This document shows positions 1 through 7,021 of a stretch of 13,516 bases of DNA, in pieces (position 1 is the first letter of the stretch; each line of letters begins with the position of its first letter). Source of the DNA: Gammaproteobacteria bacterium (lineage in GTDB: Bacteria; Gemmatimonadota; Gemmatimonadetes; Longimicrobiales; Gaopeijiaceae); the NCBI GenBank assembly GCA_009843625.1, contig VYDD01000101.1:1-13516 (forward strand), in the 5' to 3' direction. A program made the position numbers and the translations under genes. The notes beneath the pieces were generated by a model. It worked only from the letters and a program-made list of their open reading frames with translations, searched no databases and was not told the DNA's origin.

Positions 1-85
1 GGGTGGCAGGGGCGCAGGCCAGGGCGCCGAGGCCTGCCAGGGCGAAGAGCGTAATCGAGGTGCCGGCGAGCCGTCTGGAATACAC
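1..85 (-). CDS. 5' end of an exported (probable lipoprotein) gene, cut by the window edge
   Basis: Reading the minus strand from a GTG at 85-83 gives 28 codons that stay open to the window edge. They begin with two Arg residues, then a hydrophobic stretch (LFALAGLGALAC), and a Cys followed by small residues. This is the shape of a signal peptide, possibly lipoprotein type II, although the lipobox (ALAC) is not a perfect match. The GTG is preferred over the in-frame ATG at 142-140 because a GGAGG lies eight bases upstream of it and because the signal peptide then sits at the very N-terminus. The mature protein lies outside the window, so no function can be given. It is transcribed divergently from the hydrolase pair starting at 285. 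Confidence 0.5.
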   Translation of the reverse strand, partial: MYSRRLAGTSITLFALAGLGALACAPAT

Positions 86-284
86 GCTGATGTCCTCCGG
101 GGCGGCGGGCGAACCTCGGCCCACCGCCTGAATTGCGGGCATGATCGGTTTTGGCCCAATATCACGGATGCCGTCGGTTGCCGCCAACGGCCGAGCCATG
201 GACCCTACCGCGGACCGGTCCGGCAGCCTCGCGCCCCGACGGAATGGCCATTCCAGCGAGACTACCTGCCAAGGGGGCCACCAG
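86..284. other. Divergent intergenic region
   Basis: These 199 bases lie between the leftward partial gene and the rightward hydrolase pair, so promoters for both should be here. Apart from the weak leftward promoter candidate at 158-187 and a G-rich ribosome-binding site at 271-277, no operator or RNA gene was seen. The frame of the downstream gene is open back to an ATG at 141, but that extension looks non-coding and would sit ahead of the signal peptide. Confidence 0.4.
158..187 (-). promoter_or_regulatory. Candidate sigma-70-like promoter for the leftward gene
   Basis: On the minus strand, TTGGCG (187-182) is followed after 18 bases by GATATT (163-158). Each hexamer matches four of six bases of the classic -35 and -10 boxes. 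Transcription would start near 150, leaving a leader of about 65 bases before the GTG at 85. This is a weak match in GC-rich DNA, and the lineage may use different promoter sequences. Confidence 0.2.
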
Positions 285-1592
285 ATGCGATATCCGCCCC
301 GGTTCTCCAGCCGCCTTTCGTTCTTCCCGGCCACGGTTCTCGTTGCCTTCCCGATCCTCGCCGGGCTGGTCCCGGACCTCATCCTCTCGCAGGAGCTTCC
401 GCGCGCCGCCCCCGCCGAGACGGGCTTCGTGCCGGGGCGCCTGGAGCGCATCGGCGTGCTGCTGGACGACTATGTCGCCGACAACCGCCTCCCGGGCGCC
501 GTCGTGGCCGTTCTGCGCGACGGAGCCGTGGTGTACGAACATGCGGCGGGGTTCTCCGACCTCGAAGCCCGACGGCCGATGACCCGGGACGCGATCTTTC
601 GCATCGCTTCACAGACCAAGCCGGTGGTCAGCGTGGCCGTGATGATGCTTCAGGAGGAGGGCGCGCTGCTGCTCTCGGATCCGATCGGCAAGTACCTTCC
701 GGAATTTGCGCGCACCCAGGTGGCGGAACTCCTCCCGGGGGGCTTCGAGGTGGTCCCGGTGGAGCGGGCGATCACGATCCGCGATCTGCTGACCCACACC
801 TCGGGGATCGCGTACGGATCCGGGCCGGCCGGTGAGCGCTGGAGCGAGGCGGGAGTCACCGGATGGTACTTCGCCCACCGCAGCGAACCCATTCGCGCGA
901 CAGTGGACCGTATGGGATCGCTGCCCTTCGCGGCGCAGCCCGGCACCCAGTTCATCCACGGCTACTCCACCGACATCCTGGGCGCCCTCGTGGAGGAGCT
1001 CTCGGGCGAGACGCTCGACGACTTTCTGCGATCCCGCATCTTCGAGCCGCTCGACATGCGCGACACCCATTTCTTCCTGCCGCTGGAGAAACGCGGCCGG
1101 CTCACCACCGTCTACAACGAGGAGATACCCGGACGGCTGATCCGCGCCGCCGACGGCGGGGGCATGACCGAGCCGGGACAGTACGTGGACGGGCCGCTTG
1201 CCAGCTTCTCGGGCGGGGCGGGGCTGCTCTCGACGGCGCGCGACTACGCCCGCTTCCTGCAGATGATGCTGAACGGGGGCTCGCTCGGCGATGCGCGCAT
1301 CCTCTCGCCCGCGAGCGTCGCGCTCATGACCGCCAACCACATCGGCGACATGTTTCCCGAGCCGGGGATGGGTTTCGGATTCGGATTTCGCATCCGCCTG
1401 GACCTGGGAGAAGCCGGACAGCCGGGCTCGATCGGCGACTACGGTTGGAGCGGGGCGTACCACACCGATTCCTGGGTCGACCCGGTCGAACGGCTCGTGG
1501 TCGTCTATTTGACCCAGGTGATCCCCGCCTCGGGTCTCGATGAGCACCAGAAGCTGCGGGCGATCGTGTACGGGGCTATGGGAGGAGACTGA
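285..1592 (+). CDS. Exported serine hydrolase, beta-lactamase/family VIII esterase fold (upstream copy; catalytic Tyr replaced by His)
   Basis: The 435-residue product belongs to the serine beta-lactamase-like hydrolases (class C/EstB type), which mostly act as esterases or amidases outside the cytoplasm. A hydrophobic signal segment spans about residues 11-35. The nucleophile motif SxxK is Ser109-Gln-Thr-Lys112. The third motif resembles the WGG of family VIII esterases but reads Trp388-Ser-Gly390. In related proteins the general-base Tyr lies five residues before the Asp of the TDxLG stretch. Here that position is His225, with Tyr227 two residues later. The downstream paralogue keeps Tyr there, and the change needs one base (CAC for TAC). 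The start at 285 follows an AAGGGGG seven bases upstream and puts the signal peptide at the N-terminus. The stop is one base before the next start, so the two are co-transcribed. The substrate is unknown, and activity may be altered or lost. Confidence 0.88.
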   Translation: MRYPPRFSSRLSFFPATVLVAFPILAGLVPDLILSQELPRAAPAETGFVPGRLERIGVLLDDYVADNRLPGAVVAVLRDGAVVYEHAAGFSDLEARRPMTRDAIFRIASQTKPVVSVAVMMLQEEGALLLSDPIGKYLPEFARTQVAELLPGGFEVVPVERAITIRDLLTHTSGIAYGSGPAGERWSEAGVTGWYFAHRSEPIRATVDRMGSLPFAAQPGTQFIHGYSTDILGALVEELSGETLDDFLRSRIFEPLDMRDTHFFLPLEKRGRLTTVYNEEIPGRLIRAADGGGMTEPGQYVDGPLASFSGGAGLLSTARDYARFLQMMLNGGSLGDARILSPASVALMTANHIGDMFPEPGMGFGFGFRIRLDLGEAGQPGSIGDYGWSGAYHTDSWVDPVERLVVVYLTQVIPASGLDEHQKLRAIVYGAMGGD

Positions 1593-1593
1593 G

Positions 1594-2922
1594 ATGGGTG
1601 CGTGGCGCATCATGAGTCGTGGCGGTCGTCGCTACGGAAGACCTCGCGCGCCAGGAGCGGCGGCGCTCCTCGGGACGCTGATCCTCGGTGGGCTGGCTCC
1701 TCCGGCAGCGCACGCCCAGGAGCTTCCCCGCGCCACCCCGGCCGAGGCGGGCTTCGTCAGCGGCCGCCTCGAGCGCATCGGCACGCTGCTGGACGACTAT
1801 GTGGCCGACGGCCGCCTGCCCGGCGCCGTCGTGACCGTGCTTCGGGACGGCGCCGTGGTCTACGAGCACGCAACCGGGTTCGCCGATCTCGAGGCGCGCA
1901 CGCCGCTGGAAACGGATGCGATCTTCCGCATTGCCTCGCAGACCAAGGCCATCGTGAGCGTGGCCGTGATGATCCTGCAGGAGGACGGCGCGCTGCTGAT
2001 TTCCGATCCGGTCGGGCGGTACCTGCCGGCGTTCGCCGAGACCACCGTGGCCGAACCGCTGCCGGACGGCGGTTACGACGTGGTGGCGGCCCGGCGGCCG
2101 ATCACGGTTCGCGACCTGCTCACCCACACGGCGGGAATCGCGTACGGCATGGGCGGGCCGGGAGCGGACCGCTGGAGGGAGGCGGAGATCACCGGGTGGT
2201 ATTTCGCCCACCGCGACGAACCCGTGCGCGCGACGGTCGACCGCATGGGGTCTCTGCCCTTCCAGGCCCAGCCCGGGGAGCGCTTCGTCTACGGCTACAA
2301 CACCGACATCCTCGGGGCGCTGGTCGAGGCCGTCTCGGGACAGACCCTCGAGGCCTTCCTGCACTCGCGCATCTTCGAACCCCTGGACATGCGCGACACC
2401 CACTTCTACCTGCCGCCCGAGAAGCGGGACCGGCTTGCCACAGTCTACAACCGCAGGATGCCGGGGGAGCTGGTGCGGGCCCGCGACGGCGAGGGCATGG
2501 ACGCACAGGGGCAGTACGTCGACGGACCGCGGACGAGCTTCTCGGGCGGCGCCGGGCTGCTCTCCACCGCGCGCGACTACGCCCGCTTTCTGCAGATGAT
2601 GCTCGACGGCGGCACCCTCGGCGACGCGCGCATCCTGTCTCCCGCGAGCGTGGCGCTGATGACCAGCAACCACGTGGGCGACCTCTACGCGCCGGGGATG
2701 GGGTTCGGGCTGGGCTTCAGCGTGCGTCTCGACCTGGGGGAAGCCGGTGAGCCGGGCTCGCTCGGGGACTACGGCTGGGGCGGCGCCTACCATACCACCT
2801 ACTGGGCGGACCCGCTGGAGCGGCTGGTGATGGTCTACTTCACCCAGGTCATTCCCGCCGCCGGCCTGGACGACCACCGGAAGCTGCGGGTGCTGGTGTA
2901 CGGGGCGCTCAGGGGGAGTTGA
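1594..2922 (+). CDS. Exported serine hydrolase, beta-lactamase/family VIII esterase fold (downstream copy)
   Basis: The 442-residue product is a tandem paralogue of the preceding gene, roughly three-quarters identical by eye over the mature region and with long identical blocks. The signal peptide has an Arg-rich N-region, a hydrophobic core at about residues 20-36 and an AHA cleavage site before Gln42. Catalytic elements look complete: Ser115-Gln-Thr-Lys118 (SxxK), Tyr233 five residues before the TDILG Asp, and Trp395-Gly-Gly397. Family members hydrolyse esters, amides or occasionally beta-lactams; without a KTG motif an esterase/amidase role is likelier than antibiotic resistance. The start at 1594 has GGAGG eight bases upstream, inside the end of the previous gene. 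The signal peptides of the two copies differ much more than the enzyme domains. Confidence 0.88.
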   Translation: MGAWRIMSRGGRRYGRPRAPGAAALLGTLILGGLAPPAAHAQELPRATPAEAGFVSGRLERIGTLLDDYVADGRLPGAVVTVLRDGAVVYEHATGFADLEARTPLETDAIFRIASQTKAIVSVAVMILQEDGALLISDPVGRYLPAFAETTVAEPLPDGGYDVVAARRPITVRDLLTHTAGIAYGMGGPGADRWREAEITGWYFAHRDEPVRATVDRMGSLPFQAQPGERFVYGYNTDILGALVEAVSGQTLEAFLHSRIFEPLDMRDTHFYLPPEKRDRLATVYNRRMPGELVRARDGEGMDAQGQYVDGPRTSFSGGAGLLSTARDYARFLQMMLDGGTLGDARILSPASVALMTSNHVGDLYAPGMGFGLGFSVRLDLGEAGEPGSLGDYGWGGAYHTTYWADPLERLVMVYFTQVIPAAGLDDHRKLRVLVYGALRGS

Positions 2923-2980
2923 GGCTGCAAGGGCTTGCTCGACAACCGTCCGGGCGGTACGGGTCGGAGGACTGGTCCGG
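2923..2980. terminator. Convergent gap with a weak hairpin
   Basis: The hydrolase pair (plus) and the small helical gene (minus) converge on these 58 bases. A short hairpin can form at 2945-2958: ACCGT pairs with GCGGT (one G-T pair) around a four-base loop. There is no T-run on either side, so use as an intrinsic terminator is doubtful. Confidence 0.2.
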
Positions 2981-3340
2981 TCAGCCTCCGGCTTGCCGCC
3001 GGTAGTGCAGCATGCGCGCGGCGTGCGCAAAACCGTAGAAGTATCGTCGCAACCCCTCCGCGGATTCCGGCGGCACTTCGGGGTCGAAGAAGAGGCGGCA
3101 GAACTCCTCTCGTGCGCGCAGTACTTCCTGACAGCGGTGACCGTGCCAGCGCGGGTCGCTGGCGGTCAGGTCGAAGAGTTCGAGCGCCCGCTCGAGGGCA
3201 CCCTCGAACCGGCTCCGCTTGCCAGCCTTGTGGAACCGGATGGCGCGCTCCACCTCGCTCCCCACGTTCCCGAGTTGCTCCACCAGTTCGAGCCGGCCCC
3301 AGGCGCCCGCGGCGGCCCGCTTGTGCAACGTTCGGGTCAT
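2981..3340 (-). CDS. Small helical protein, partner of the DUF5674 gene
   Basis: The 119-residue product has no signal peptide or membrane segment and looks almost entirely helical. It contains a conserved-looking core: an LVEQLGNVGSEVERAI helix near the N-terminus, then ALERALELFDLTASDPR and a LRAREEFCRLFF helix. From memory, this resembles unnamed proteins of about 120 residues encoded next to DUF5674 in other bacteria; a search is needed to confirm. The ATG at 3340 is chosen over an in-frame ATG at 3421 because the earlier one would overlap the DUF5674 gene by about 70 bases and add 27 residues unlike the rest. The DUF5674 stop lies ten bases upstream, so the two genes share a transcript. 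The biochemical role is unknown. Confidence 0.72.
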   Translation of the reverse strand: MTRTLHKRAAAGAWGRLELVEQLGNVGSEVERAIRFHKAGKRSRFEGALERALELFDLTASDPRWHGHRCQEVLRAREEFCRLFFDPEVPPESAEGLRRYFYGFAHAARMLHYRRQAGG

Positions 3341-3350
3341 GTCCGGCAGA

Positions 3351-3704
3351 TCACTCTGCCAGGATGAGGGATTCGACCACGCTGCGGATACGCGCGCGTG
3401 TTCGTTGGTCGTCCACGCCACGGGAGCGATTTCCGTCCCGCGGACGGATGTTGATCATGGAGTCGAACTCGATCCAGTCGGGGCCTTCGTCTGCCGGATG
3501 GAGATTGATCCCCCAGAGGTCCCGCTGCACCGAACCATCCGCGAGAAGAACGCCCTCATCGTCGGCGTGCAGGTCTCCACCGACGGCCATGATGCCGCGC
3601 GACACGTCGACAACCGCCTTGATCCAGTCGCCGAACTGCTCCTCAGCCCACTCTTGAAGCTCTCTGCGGGAGATGGGGGTCGAGACCACCCGTCCGGTAG
3701 TCAA
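3351..3704 (-). CDS. DUF5674 family protein
   Basis: The 117-residue product matches the DUF5674 family as I remember it. It has the FGDxxKAVVD block near residues 24-33, a GIMAVGGDLHAD block, LWGINLHP, then WIEFDSMINIRP followed by NRSRGV. The density of conserved Asp, Glu, His and Arg suggests a ligand- or metal-binding or catalytic site, but no activity is known to me. It is cytosolic, with no signal or membrane segment. The start is a TTG at 3704 with a weak AGGA about ten bases upstream; a GTG at 3689 is a possible alternative. It lies 111 bases downstream of the MFS gene and directly upstream of the helical partner gene, so the pair is probably one unit, possibly with its own promoter in that gap. 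Confidence 0.82.
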   Translation of the reverse strand: MTTGRVVSTPISRRELQEWAEEQFGDWIKAVVDVSRGIMAVGGDLHADDEGVLLADGSVQRDLWGINLHPADEGPDWIEFDSMINIRPRDGNRSRGVDDQRTRARIRSVVESLILAE

Positions 3705-3815
3705 TTCATTCGATTCCTGGTTGCAGGGGTAGCCGGCGGCAGCCTGGTGTTCCGGACCGCGGCAAAGCGCGAAAACATAAGCCAGTCGCCGGGTGCCGCG
3801 CGCGGGTCCAACGCG
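3705..3815. other. Intergenic gap upstream of the DUF5674 gene
   Basis: This is a 111-base gap on the minus-strand track between the MFS stop and the DUF5674 start. It is longer than the other gaps in the run and contains a short AT-rich patch (minus strand TTATGTTTTCGCG, around 3770-3782). It may hold a promoter for the DUF5674 pair, but no convincing -35/-10 pair was found. Confidence 0.3.
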
Positions 3816-5012
3816 TCACTCCCGCTCCGGCTCGGGCAGCCTGGCCCACACCATCCATCCCATGCACAGCACCGCGACCGCCCCGATGACGGTGTTGCCG
3901 GCGAATCCCAGGTTCGCATATGAGTACCCCGCCAACATCGCGCCCAGCGCGAATCCCACCTGCCCGAGCGCGACCGTCAGGCTCATGAGAGAACCGCGCC
4001 GGTTGGCGGGCACGAGGGCCGTCAGGAGCGCCGAGTACGGGCTCGTGCGCATCGCGATCAGCATCATCATCAAGGCGTAGAGCGGATAGGCGACCCAGAG
4101 GCTGGTTATGAGCGGCACCGTCGCGAGCATGACCACTGAGAGGCCCAGGCAGGAGGAGATCACCATCACCTTGCGGCCCACCCGGTCCGACAGTCTCCCG
4201 GCCTGGGGGCCCGCGATGACGTTGGCCACCCCGGCCACCAGGAACAGCGATGCGATCTGTTCGGCGGTGGCGTCGTGGAAGGCCTCCAGCCAGGTGGGGA
4301 AGTAGACCACGAAGAGCGCGACCCCGAGCGACACGGTGAAGAAGGCGAGCGCGGCAAAGGCGATCTCCGGGCGGCGCAGCATGACGGCGTAGCCCGCGAC
4401 CGCGCGGTTGACCGTCAACCGCGACCGCCGGCGCTTCACGGGGGGCTGCGGCAGCCGCGTGTACACCAGGAGGAAGGTCAGCGCCATCATGACGCCGAAG
4501 AAGTAGAAGGGGCTGCGGAAGCCGAAGTCACCCGCCAGCAGGACGCCCACCGGGATGCCGATGATGAGGCCGACGGCCGATCCGCTCATGACCCAGCCGG
4601 TGGCCCACCCGCGCTGGCTGTAGGGGAAATAGTCGCCGACGTAGGAGACGGCCGCGCCGGAGAGCACGCCGCCAGCGGCGCCCGCGAGCACGCGCACCAC
4701 CAGGAATTCCGGAAAGGAATCCACGAAGGTGTGCAGAGCCAGGGCGCAGGTCATCGCCCCCGCTCCCAGCAGCAGGATGCGGCGCCGGCCGATGCGGTCG
4801 GAGATCGGGCCGGAGATCACGGCCATGATCCCCACCATCAGGCTGTAGACCGTGACCAGAGTGCCCAGAAGGGCATCGGCGATGCCCAGCTCTTCGCGGA
4901 TCAGGGGCAGGATCGGGGCGATCACCATGGTCTGACTGCTCGCCGAGAACACGAGCAGCCAGAGGGCGAAGACGACGAGGTAGGGGTGGGCCGGTGGGGT
5001 ATGCTCCTTCAC
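3816..5012 (-). CDS. Major facilitator superfamily transporter
   Basis: The 398-residue inner-membrane protein has the length and hydrophobic pattern of a 12-helix MFS carrier. The signature motif A appears twice, after helix 2 (GPISDRIGRRRI, residues 68-79) and after helix 8 (GRLSDRVGRKVM, 272-283). A Gly-rich helix 5 (about 139-161) resembles the antiporter motif C, and a basic cytoplasmic loop (PVKRRRSR) lies at about 191-198 between the halves. This fits the drug/proton-antiporter-type (DHA1) branch, so export of a small molecule is plausible, but the substrate cannot be read from sequence. The start is a GTG at 5012 without a clear ribosome-binding site. It lies 73 bases downstream of the gamma-glutamyltransferase gene on the same strand, which could mean transport of a related compound; this is only inference. 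Confidence 0.9.
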   Translation of the reverse strand: MKEHTPPAHPYLVVFALWLLVFSASSQTMVIAPILPLIREELGIADALLGTLVTVYSLMVGIMAVISGPISDRIGRRRILLLGAGAMTCALALHTFVDSFPEFLVVRVLAGAAGGVLSGAAVSYVGDYFPYSQRGWATGWVMSGSAVGLIIGIPVGVLLAGDFGFRSPFYFFGVMMALTFLLVYTRLPQPPVKRRRSRLTVNRAVAGYAVMLRRPEIAFAALAFFTVSLGVALFVVYFPTWLEAFHDATAEQIASLFLVAGVANVIAGPQAGRLSDRVGRKVMVISSCLGLSVVMLATVPLITSLWVAYPLYALMMMLIAMRTSPYSALLTALVPANRRGSLMSLTVALGQVGFALGAMLAGYSYANLGFAGNTVIGAVAVLCMGWMVWARLPEPERE

Positions 5013-5085
5013 GAGCGGCGTCCGGGTTGTCCCGCGCAGCGCATCCCGGACCTCTTCGGCCGCTCCTGCCGGAGGAGAGCCGCCG

Positions 5086-6819
5086 TCAGCTGCCCGGCGG
5101 TGCCGCCGCCCCTCCGTCCGGGCTGCGCGGGTCGGGGGCGCCGACGAACTCGCCGGTCTCCGGATCGACCCCGATCGAGCTGGCCCGCCCCTGGCTGCCC
5201 CTCACCTGGACCTCGTGGCCCATGGCCTCCAGCGCCGCGATGTCCCCGTCCGAAATGCCGCCTTCCTCGATGCGCACGTTGTTCGGGAGCCACTGGTGAT
5301 GGATCCGGGGCGCGGCCACGGCTTCCTCGATGGTCATGCCGTGGTCGACGATGTTGAGCACCAGCTGCATGACGGTATTGATGATGGTGCGCCCGCCCGG
5401 GGTGCCGATCACCGCCACCAGTTCGCCGTCGCGCGACAGCACGGACGGGCTCATGCTCGAGAGCATGCGCTGCTCGGGCCGGGCCAGGTTGGCCTCGGTG
5501 CCGATCAGGCCGCGGTCGTTGGTGAGGCCCGGCTTGCCGTTGAAGTCGCCCATCTCGTTGTTGAGGAGGAAGCCCGCTCCGGGCACGGTGATCTTCGAGC
5601 CGTAGCCCTGCTCCAGCGTGTAGGTGACCGAGACCGCCATCCCGTCGCGGTCCACCACCGAATAGTGGGTGGTCTCGGTGCTCTCCTCCGCCATGACCAG
5701 CTGGGACGGCTCGGAGTGGCCGGCCTGGTCGGCGAGGATCCTGCCCCGCAGCTCTTCCGCGTAGTCCTTGCTGGTAAGCCGCTCGAGCGGCACGTCGACG
5801 AAATCGGTGTCGGCCAGATGCTGGGCCCGGTCGCGGTAGGCGAGGCGCATCGCCTCGGTGAGATGATGGACGTAGGCGGCGGAATTGTGCCCCAGCGCCG
5901 CCAGGTCGAAGCCTTCCAGGATGTTGAGCATCTGGACGATGGCGGTGCCGCCGCTCGAGGGGGGCGGCATCGAGACGAGGTCGTAGCCGCGGTAGGTCCC
6001 GTGGATGGGAGTTCGCTCCTGCGCCTGGTAGCGGGCCAGGTCCTCCTCCGTGATCATGCCGCCGCCGCGCACCATCTCCTCGGCCAGGAGGCGCGCCGTC
6101 TCGCCGCTGTAGAAGCCGTCGTGGCCCTGGTCGCGGATGCGTGCCAGCGTGCGCGCCAGATCCGGCTGCCGGAAGAGCTCTCCCTCCTCGTAGGGAACGC
6201 CGTCCTTCGAGAACTGCGCCACGCTCGCGGGATAGGGCTCCATGCGCGGGAGGACGTTGGCCAGTGAACGCGCCAGCGCAGGGCTGAGGGTGAAGCCGTC
6301 GCCGGCCAGCCCGACCGCGGGCTCCACGAGATCCGCCCAGGGCGTTCCGCTGCCGTAACGCTCGTGGGCGAGGGCGAAGCCTGCCACCGTTCCCGTAACG
6401 CCGACGGCGTAATAGCTGCCGTTGTGGATCTCGAAGGAGTACTCGCCGGCCTCGTCGGTGAACATCTCGGGATGGGCGGCGAGGGGCGCCTTCTCACGGA
6501 AGTCGATGGCCGTTGCGGCGCCGTCGGGGCTGCGGATGACCATGAAGCCCCCGCCCCCGACGTTCCCCGCGGTCGGGTGGACCACTGCCAGGGCGAGGCC
6601 GGTGGCGATGGCGGCGTCCACCGCGTTCCCTCCGCTGGCCAGCACCTCGGCGCCCACCTCGCTGGCGATGAGGTTGGCGGACGACACCATCCCCTCCTGT
6701 GAGCGCAGGCCGAGGGTCGGGGGGGCGCCATCGTCCGCCCGGGGGGGCACTTCTCCCCCCTGGCAGGCGGTCACGGCAACGAGCAGCGGGACGATCCAGC
6801 GCGACGTCGAATTCATCAT
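5086..6819 (-). CDS. ggt: Gamma-glutamyltransferase, lipoprotein-anchored
   Basis: The 577-residue precursor of a gamma-glutamyltransferase (glutathione hydrolase) cuts or transfers the gamma-glutamyl group of glutathione and related peptides. Family members self-cleave, and the new N-terminal Thr of the small subunit is the nucleophile. Here that Thr is Thr383 in the TTHYSVVD motif. Also present are the substrate-binding Arg108 in DFREKAP, the oxyanion pair Ser454-Ser455 in LSSMSP, the GTPGG loop (472-476) and the HHQWLP motif near the C-terminus, so it should be active. Residues 1-19 form a lipoprotein signal (VTAC, Cys19), so the enzyme is probably membrane-anchored, whereas the E. coli enzyme is soluble and periplasmic. 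Two ATG codons lie in tandem (6819 and 6816); no clear ribosome-binding site precedes them. It is divergent from the rhomboid gene and upstream of the MFS gene. Confidence 0.95.
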   Translation of the reverse strand: MMNSTSRWIVPLLVAVTACQGGEVPPRADDGAPPTLGLRSQEGMVSSANLIASEVGAEVLASGGNAVDAAIATGLALAVVHPTAGNVGGGGFMVIRSPDGAATAIDFREKAPLAAHPEMFTDEAGEYSFEIHNGSYYAVGVTGTVAGFALAHERYGSGTPWADLVEPAVGLAGDGFTLSPALARSLANVLPRMEPYPASVAQFSKDGVPYEEGELFRQPDLARTLARIRDQGHDGFYSGETARLLAEEMVRGGGMITEEDLARYQAQERTPIHGTYRGYDLVSMPPPSSGGTAIVQMLNILEGFDLAALGHNSAAYVHHLTEAMRLAYRDRAQHLADTDFVDVPLERLTSKDYAEELRGRILADQAGHSEPSQLVMAEESTETTHYSVVDRDGMAVSVTYTLEQGYGSKITVPGAGFLLNNEMGDFNGKPGLTNDRGLIGTEANLARPEQRMLSSMSPSVLSRDGELVAVIGTPGGRTIINTVMQLVLNIVDHGMTIEEAVAAPRIHHQWLPNNVRIEEGGISDGDIAALEAMGHEVQVRGSQGRASSIGVDPETGEFVGAPDPRSPDGGAAAPPGS

Positions 6820-7021
6820 CCGGTTCTGCAGTTTCGATTCGGATTTCGAACCCGGAATATGAACGGGTGCGCCGCCGAATCACCAGACCCCGCGTGCGAA
6901 TCCCGGAACCAGCCGCGCCGGGCGCTGGTACTGATGGCGCGGGCGCGGCTCCATGGCAGCCAGCCCACGCCGCTCCGCCTCCAACCCCTCACGAGACCGC
7001 GGACGGAAGGGCCGGCCCGAG
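6820..7021. other. Divergent intergenic region between ggt and the rhomboid gene
   Basis: Promoters for both directions should lie in these 202 bases. The part nearest ggt (about 6825-6865) is less GC-rich and contains the near-repeated words GATTCGGATTTCGAA and, farther on, CGAATC twice (6886-6891 and 6897-6902). A CATATT on the minus strand at about 6856-6861 could be a -10 box for ggt, but no good -35 partner was found. Nothing else is recognisable. Confidence 0.3.

Noticed and set aside
141..284. Earlier in-frame ATG for the first hydrolase
   Set aside because: It would place 48 polar residues before the signal peptide; the ATG at 285 has a ribosome-binding site.
1540..1593. Earlier in-frame ATG for the second hydrolase
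   Set aside because: It overlaps the end of the first gene and lacks a ribosome-binding site; 1594 has GGAGG at good spacing.
609..1613. Long minus-strand open frame (334 codons) opposite the first hydrolase
   Set aside because: It mirrors a clear enzyme gene, is rich in His, Arg, Gly and Glu without domains, and is expected by chance in GC-rich coding DNA.
1594..2922. Antibiotic-resistance beta-lactamase
   Set aside because: The class C KTG motif is missing; a WGG element typical of family VIII esterases is found, so the resistance label is not supported.
1576..3030. Long minus-strand open frame (484 codons) opposite the second hydrolase
   Set aside because: Same pattern as its neighbour: low-complexity composition, no recognisable motif, and it runs through the intergenic gap into the helical gene.
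3701..3919. Minus-strand open frame of 72 codons between the MFS and DUF5674 genes
   Set aside because: It overlaps the end of the MFS gene in another frame, has no ribosome-binding site and no recognisable features.
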